The position numbers and the translations under genes are program-made. 64,000 bases of DNA from Siphonodentalium dalli. Its lineage: Eukaryota > Mollusca > Scaphopoda > Gadilida > Siphonodentaliidae. Shown piece after piece: positions 58,938 to 64,000 of the stretch (its first letter is position 1; each line of letters begins with the position of its first letter). The stretch spans positions 4,441,314 through 4,505,313 of the forward strand of contig CP136068.1 of NCBI GenBank assembly GCA_032622095.1. The letters are read 5' to 3'. A model generated the notes under the pieces. The model searched no databases. It was not told the origin of the DNA and saw only the letters and a list, made by a program, of their open reading frames with translations.

Positions 58938-59625
58938 AGTCGAGTTTTTCAAAAACTCGACTTATGGTTTGACGAGGGACGGTTGGCGGGCGGGCGGGCG
59001 GACCTAAAGAATGCCTTATAACGTTGACATTTGTGAAAGGATTAAAAAAATTTTGGTATGTCAGTTTTTCCCAATGACTATTTACTGCCTGTAGAAAATG
59101 GGTCACGTCCGAACTTTTGTACAAGAGTTATCCATCTTAGATGGTTTTTAGTTAAGTTTTTCACCGTTAGAGCGATAACTCATGCAAATATCGACCAATT
59201 TCAACAATATTTGGTATATGAGACTCTTGCAACAATATCTCGGAAGAGTTCGAAAACCAGGTTTGTCCGAATTTTTTGTTTGTCTATTTTTAGCAATTTT
59301 ATCACCGTTAGCGCGATAACTCGATGAAATATTAACCGATTTCAACAATATTTGGTATATGAGTCTATTGCAACAATATCTCGGAAAAGCTGGTTTGTCC
59401 GAATTTTTTTTCCGGAGTTATGGGTCTTAGTTTGTCTAATTTAATCACAATTTTATCACCGTTAGTGCGATAACTCAATGAAATATTAACGGATTCAATT
59501 GATATTTGGTATATACATGTACATGTAAGTCTATTGCAATAATATACCACCGTCCAACTTTTTTTCCCGGAGTTGTGCACCTTATTGGCAGAAGTTTGGT
59601 TCGACTGCCAAAAAACTTGACAAAA
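58938..59625 (+). mobile_element. Hairpin/tandem element, AGTCGAGTTT type, nested
   Basis: The 5' hairpin is AGTCGAGTTTTTC-AAAAACTCGACT, then GGGCGGGCGGGCGG. About three units with CACCGTTAGCGCGATAACTC follow, spaced about 145-150 bp. It interrupts the left arm of the fold-back element; the arm resumes with CAAACTAGCCAAAAACCGAC. Confidence 0.75.
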
Positions 59626-60509
59626 GCATCTTAGATTCATTATGATAAAATACCACTTTTACAAACTAGCCAAAAACCGACACCAATATGGCGGCCAAAA
59701 CGTTGACCAAAATGTGAAAAATTGATCTTATTTATCGACATTTCACCACCTATCATTTGTCCCTGTGGGGAAACATGGGCATATTGTTTCCAAATGCCCA
59801 TATAATTCAGTAAAAGCCAAATTAATACTAATCGCTTAGTGTCTGTTTGCTCCACCCATGCATGTACATGTGTAGACAATACATGTGCTAGGATTACTTT
59901 TATACTTGAGATGAGGAATAGTCGCCCAAATCCAAGATAGCGGGCAAAATGTCACAAGAAATTAAAAAATCACCGAAAATTTCTTATTTTTACATCAGTG
60001 AGCATTATTGTCTGGACAACTCCATCAGTGGTTACTGCTGTGAGTTGGTAATACTGAGGCGAAGTACTTTTCTTATATCTCATCGAACAAAAAATCCAAA
60101 ATGGCAGATTTTAATTATTACTGAAAATCCCTCATTAATTTACACCAGTGGGTGTTATTGTCATGGCAACTATATTCATGCGTGCAGTTGAGTTGGGAAT
60201 ACTGAGCCGAGGTCATTACCTTACACATCGAAGAAATGATTTCCCAAATCAAAGAGGGCAGTAGAATGGCAAACAAAATTTTAAAACACACGTATATCCC
60301 TTCAGTTTCTTACAGTGGGCATTATTGTTATGCGAGTTCTACCCAAATGTATATCTTGGTAGGGAATGTTGATACAAAGTATTCGTCTCAGTTGGCAATT
60401 GATAATCGCAGCCAAGATGGCCAGATATTGTAAAAAATCCTTCATATTTTCACATTTAAATTTCTGCTTTTGTCATAAAATTGATATGTCTTCAAATGGA
60501 AGGATGAAA

Positions 60510-60780
60510 ATCCCAGTTAATAATCATGATGTGGCATTTCAAAATCCATTATCCAGTAAGCGCTGATGATTGCCGTAACCATAGGTGCACCAAATGGTCC
60601 TATTATGACTTGCAAGATTTGCCATATTCAGAATTATCTGGACCAGCTTCCATCTCTTTATCTGATCAATCTTCCTCAATCACACCAACAAGTATTCTAA
60701 ACTTTCTGAGAGAAGGTTCCCTCTAATCAGAATGTTTCAAACAATCCATTTTCAGGTGTCAAGCTCACAATTTTGCTCCA
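60510..60780 (-). repeat. Reverse arm of the fold-back centre
   Basis: On the minus strand it aligns with 14,996-15,270 and with 63,595-63,790, sharing GATTAG, AAGTTTAGAA, TTGGTGTGA, TGGTCCAGATAAT and AAATGCCACATCAT. This establishes the palindromic plan. Confidence 0.75.
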
Positions 60781-60798
60781 AAAGCAGTGTATTAACCA

Positions 60799-62319
60799 CA
60801 GCCCTCGCATTTGGCTACGGCAATCGGCAATGCCGAAGCGATTTGCTGAAGTAAACGGCTCCGACTACGGCAGTACACTGCCGTAGCGGATTGCGGACCC
60901 AGCACTGACATGTATGGCGTTCAGCTAGTTGAATATTCCATCAAAAGTTGAAAGTGAATAGTCTCAAAACAATGAAAAGTCAAACTACAAAAACGAGAGT
61001 TAAATTTATCTTACCCATGGTCAAATTCGTGCATGACAAAAGAAATAACTCGATTAAAACAGTTATGTAGCTGATGACCACCGACTACCGGGAACTCGAA
61101 GGTAAGTGACAAATTCACCATGAAATTGAATCCAAGGTATGTTAGCAGCCCTGCGTCAATTCAACAATCCCGGATAATCGACAATGTCGGCTTCTTTGAA
61201 GGTGCACCGCGCTTTACAAGAAAGTTGGTACACTCCGTACAGCTCAGTAAATAGTATTTTAGTCACGGTGTAGCATTGCAGCCAGTCTGGACACACGCGT
61301 TAACATTGTAGCAAAAACGCTGTACCTACGTGCGATCTGATCACAATGTGTCAAAGACCAATGAGTGATGTGGGTTTACCGTTACGCGTGAGTGACTGTC
61401 GCATCCTTGACATATATACACACGGGCACGTGGTTATACAAATACAACAGAGTTTAATTGATGGAAATAGGTCAGCCAGCTGCTGATCAGTGATGTGACA
61501 ATCTATTGAAGTCAGTAAACTCCGTTTAAGTATGTTTGGTTCAAACATATTTATTGTAACTCAATTTACAAGGGATTGTAATAAGGTGCAACTCTTGTAC
61601 ACTGGACATAGAGAAATCATACCTGAATATCAGTGCAGATGTTTGTAGCTCACGATGACAGATAATTGAATTTAACCAATCGAGTGAGCCGATTCGTTTC
61701 AACTTGGGGGAAGGCGGGACTTCACACTAATGATTGACGTGCGTCAGTGATATATTCTGACAGCCGGTTCCTGATAAGTGCTTTGATGTGTGACACTTTG
61801 TCACGAGTTCTCGCGCATTATGATTATTTACCGTTGAGTGTTAAATTGTATAAACATATTTGTTTTATTTGCTATTCCAATCATCTAAGTGCCCGTAACT
61901 TTACGACTGATAATCAGGTATGATGTATCCATGTCCAGGTTTATTATACTGGTTGGTGACAGAGTTTGAAATAAGGAATTTGCCATTTTGAAGCAACGTC
62001 ATTCAAGAAACTGCATAATTTAATTTCACAACGGGGCATGGCAAGTTCTGTCATTATTCAATAGTCATTCGATCCCACGGCCGTGGTTCTGGTTACTCTT
62101 AGTGGGTATCACATAAACGATTTATATATTCCAGGAAAAAAATAGATAGTACACATCTTCTTGTAAACGTTTTATGATTAGTCATACAAATGTTGACAAA
62201 ACAGCAATTAAACAACATGTTTTCACAGGATGTAAAAATGCCGTAGTCACTGCCGAAGCACATCAAATTGGCTACGGCATTCTACTGCCGTAGCAAACAA
62301 ATCTGAATTGCCAGGGCTG
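60799..62319. mobile_element. 1.5-kb TIR element with TAACCA duplication
   Basis: The ends are CAGCCCTCGCA and, inverted, CAGCCCTGGCA. TAACCA is duplicated exactly (60,793-60,798 and 62,320-62,325). Many GCTACGGCA/TGCCGTAGC motifs lie just inside both ends, as expected for transposase binding. CAG...CTG ends suggest hAT, with a 6-bp duplication as in 46,711-47,767. No transposase is recognised. It sits in the left arm of fold-back copy 2. Confidence 0.8.
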
Positions 62320-62339
62320 TAACCAAGACTATAGTCTAA

Positions 62340-62830
62340 AAGATGATGTCTGATAGTTTGGTGGTTTGTAATGCAAACAATGAAGGTATGCCTTGGCATT
62401 CCAGCGTGGGGTTACTGTCAGTAAGTGGGTTGGTTGGTTCAAGAAAATGGCAGAAAATGTGGTACATTTTCACTGCTTGTTTCAAGATCAAGTTAAAGTT
62501 GCGACGCAATGGATGTGATCAGTGTGAAATTCTTCAATTGTTGATTGTGAGATGTGCCACTAATATCCCGCAGGATAGCTTTAGAAGATTGTTGTTATGT
62601 CTCAGGCACATATGGTCGGAATGGTGGTGTACTCGACGTGAGTTGAATTGATTATATAAGATCTTATCAACAGAACATTCCTCTAGCTGTTCTTCGCATT
62701 GAACATGTCATCCTTGATGTCATTCAGGTTATCTTGAACAAAACCGACCACTGCCAACCGCGAGGATGATAACAATTCATACCTTCATTCTTTAAATGAC
62801 ATATCACCAAACTGTCAGAGGCCAGTTCTT
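62340..62830. repeat. Imperfect palindrome at the centre of fold-back copy 2
   Basis: TGATAGTTTGGTG...AATGAAGGTAT at 62,350-62,395 pairs with ATACCTTCATTC...CACCAAACTGTCAG at 62,780-62,818. Further pairing flanks TGGTTGGTTCAAGA (near 62,430). The 102-codon plus frame here is a by-product. Confidence 0.65.
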
Positions 62831-63149
62831 TAAGACTGCAACCAGTTATGGGGCGGGGGCTTACATGTATACTTAGTATTATCCAAAAGTTACACACCTG
62901 ATCAAGTTGATTCAGAACTGTTTCCAAACAGGTGTGGAATGATATCTTAGCACACAAAGAAAGCTACACCAAGCATGATATCCTGTCTGTATCTGAAACA
63001 TACCGCTGACATAGGGGCGGTGCATTTCATGGTCCCATTTTATTTCCACTATTATGACGCATGCTCACAAACTAGCACTGATTGTGTTCTTATCTGCCGG
63101 TAGCTCTTCGATGAGACGACTGCTGGATGTCACAAATATTGCTTTGGAT

Positions 63150-64000
63150 CATGGTCAAGAAGTGTGTGTATATTATTGTCAACTTCTATGACATCAGAAG
63201 GGGAGCATCCGTCAATGGGAAAGCTAACAACCCTTGATACCATACATAAGTTGTCCAGTTACGTCATCAATGCGTTCACTAAGTTTGTGAATTGATGAAC
63301 CAACTATAGACAAGACTTAGTGGATAGCTGACAATCACCAGGTGTACATTTTGTTATCCCATCAGGTCAACAAAGCTGAGAAAGACATAGATAAAGAGGA
63401 CCTTCTGTAACTAGTAGTAGTATACTCATAGATCATATGCTATTCCAGTTTAATTCGCAAAATGACACTCAGTTCCCACATGTAACAGACGAATTATATC
63501 ATATGCTACATGTTCCATGAATGAAGCTAATTGCCACGAATAAGTATAAGAATACCCCGATTTTGGGCAAAACCATGAACAGGTCACCAGCATATGTATT
63601 GTTTTAAACATTCTGATTAGTGGGGCCCTTCTCCAAGTAGAAGCGAGATAAGGGATGGAAGCTGCTGCAAATCAGAATCAACCCATGTAGTTGTCCTGAA
63701 TCTTGGAAGTCATAATATGACTATTTGGCGCTACCTGTAAAGACATTAACGTCGCTTACTGGGGAATGGATTTATATTAAATGCCACACCGAGATTATTC
63801 ATCAATAGCTGCCATATGCATCTGAGTACATTTTAAATAGGAATCGATAAATGACTTGTGCACCTTATCGTCTAACATATTGATATTATGACAAATGTGG
63901 AAATTTTAATGTGACAAAAATAATGATGACATTTCAATTTCTGGCCACCAGTTTGGCTACCATCTTAGCATATATATTGAGTATATTGCCCTACTCAAAA
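63150..64000 (+). repeat. Forward arm of the fold-back centre
   Basis: This matches 14,790-15,410: CACCAGGTGTACAT, TTAGTGGGRCC, CTTGGAAGTCA, ATGACTATTTGGCGC and TTTCTGGCCACCAGTTTGG occur in the same order. Confidence 0.75.

Larger units (their letters stand above)
58735..64000. mobile_element. Fold-back element, copy 2 (larger, right end beyond the window)
   Basis: It starts TAGCCCAGGAGATATTGG, the same terminus as 13,543. The left arm (58,735 to about 60,480) matches 13,543-14,740, including the ~173-bp CAAGATGGCGGCC-type units. The centre of copy 1 then appears in reverse (60,510-60,780) and again forward (63,150-63,800). At 63,940 the right arm begins in reverse (TTTCTGGCCACCAGTTTGGC). 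The whole is thus one large palindrome centred near 62,600, invaded at 58,938 and 60,799. Confidence 0.7.

Noticed and set aside
1-64000. CRISPR arrays, operons, rRNA or bacterial features
   Set aside because: Tandem repeats here lack unique spacers, and exon-intron structure plus eukaryotic transposons rule out a prokaryotic reading.

Overview
This looks like nuclear DNA of an animal, most likely a marine invertebrate, and I would guess a lophotrochozoan such as a bivalve. The sequence is AT-rich and has no long open reading frames, no operons and no ribosome binding sites. It has a few short exons with good splice sites in a sea of dispersed repeats. Many repeats combine a short hairpin, a (GTCC)n/(GTCT)n tract, a core of roughly 115-190 bp tandem units and, where the far end is visible, a 3' hairpin. 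That plan is what is described for the bivalve 'pearl' elements and for Helentron-associated elements (HINEs). The species assignment is inference.

Host coding evidence is thin. Three plus-strand exons have good splice signals: a start-codon exon (22,967-23,174), a 54-bp Gly-X-Y collagen-type exon (46,378-46,431) and a Glu-rich exon (57,430-57,556). All start in phase 0, so they could belong to one long-intron gene with a collagenous segment, but the window does not prove this. A minus-strand, 16-residue coiled-coil-like repeat (50,368-50,617) looks coding-derived but is broken.

Layout. 1-7.98 kb: a tandem repeat, two copies of a TA-flanked MITE (one split by a 3.35-kb insertion), a palindromic MITE and a TTAA-flanked MITE. 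9.3-11.1 kb: a tandem array of alternating 155/164-bp units between a 5' and a 3' hairpin. 13.0-16.2 kb: a GAGGG...CCCTC-ended element holding a fold-back element. 17.1-21.2 kb: more hairpin/tandem elements and MITEs. 24.06-30.93 kb: a large element with ~57-bp inverted ends holding a zinc-finger remnant, a LINE 3' fragment and a second TIR element. 31.8-38.8 kb: nested repeats, one hairpin/tandem element holding a second, which holds three TIR elements. 39.1-43.9 kb: a 2.36-kb head-to-tail duplication, almost identical. 44-58 kb: more tandem elements, a hAT-like element with a broken transposase start, further TIR elements and MITEs. 58.7-64 kb: a larger second copy of the fold-back element, itself invaded twice.

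The window therefore mainly records transposon activity in the introns or flanks of a sparse gene. Several insertions can be placed to the base because an uninterrupted copy lies elsewhere in the window. All element classes are judged from ends and target-site duplications only; no database search was possible.
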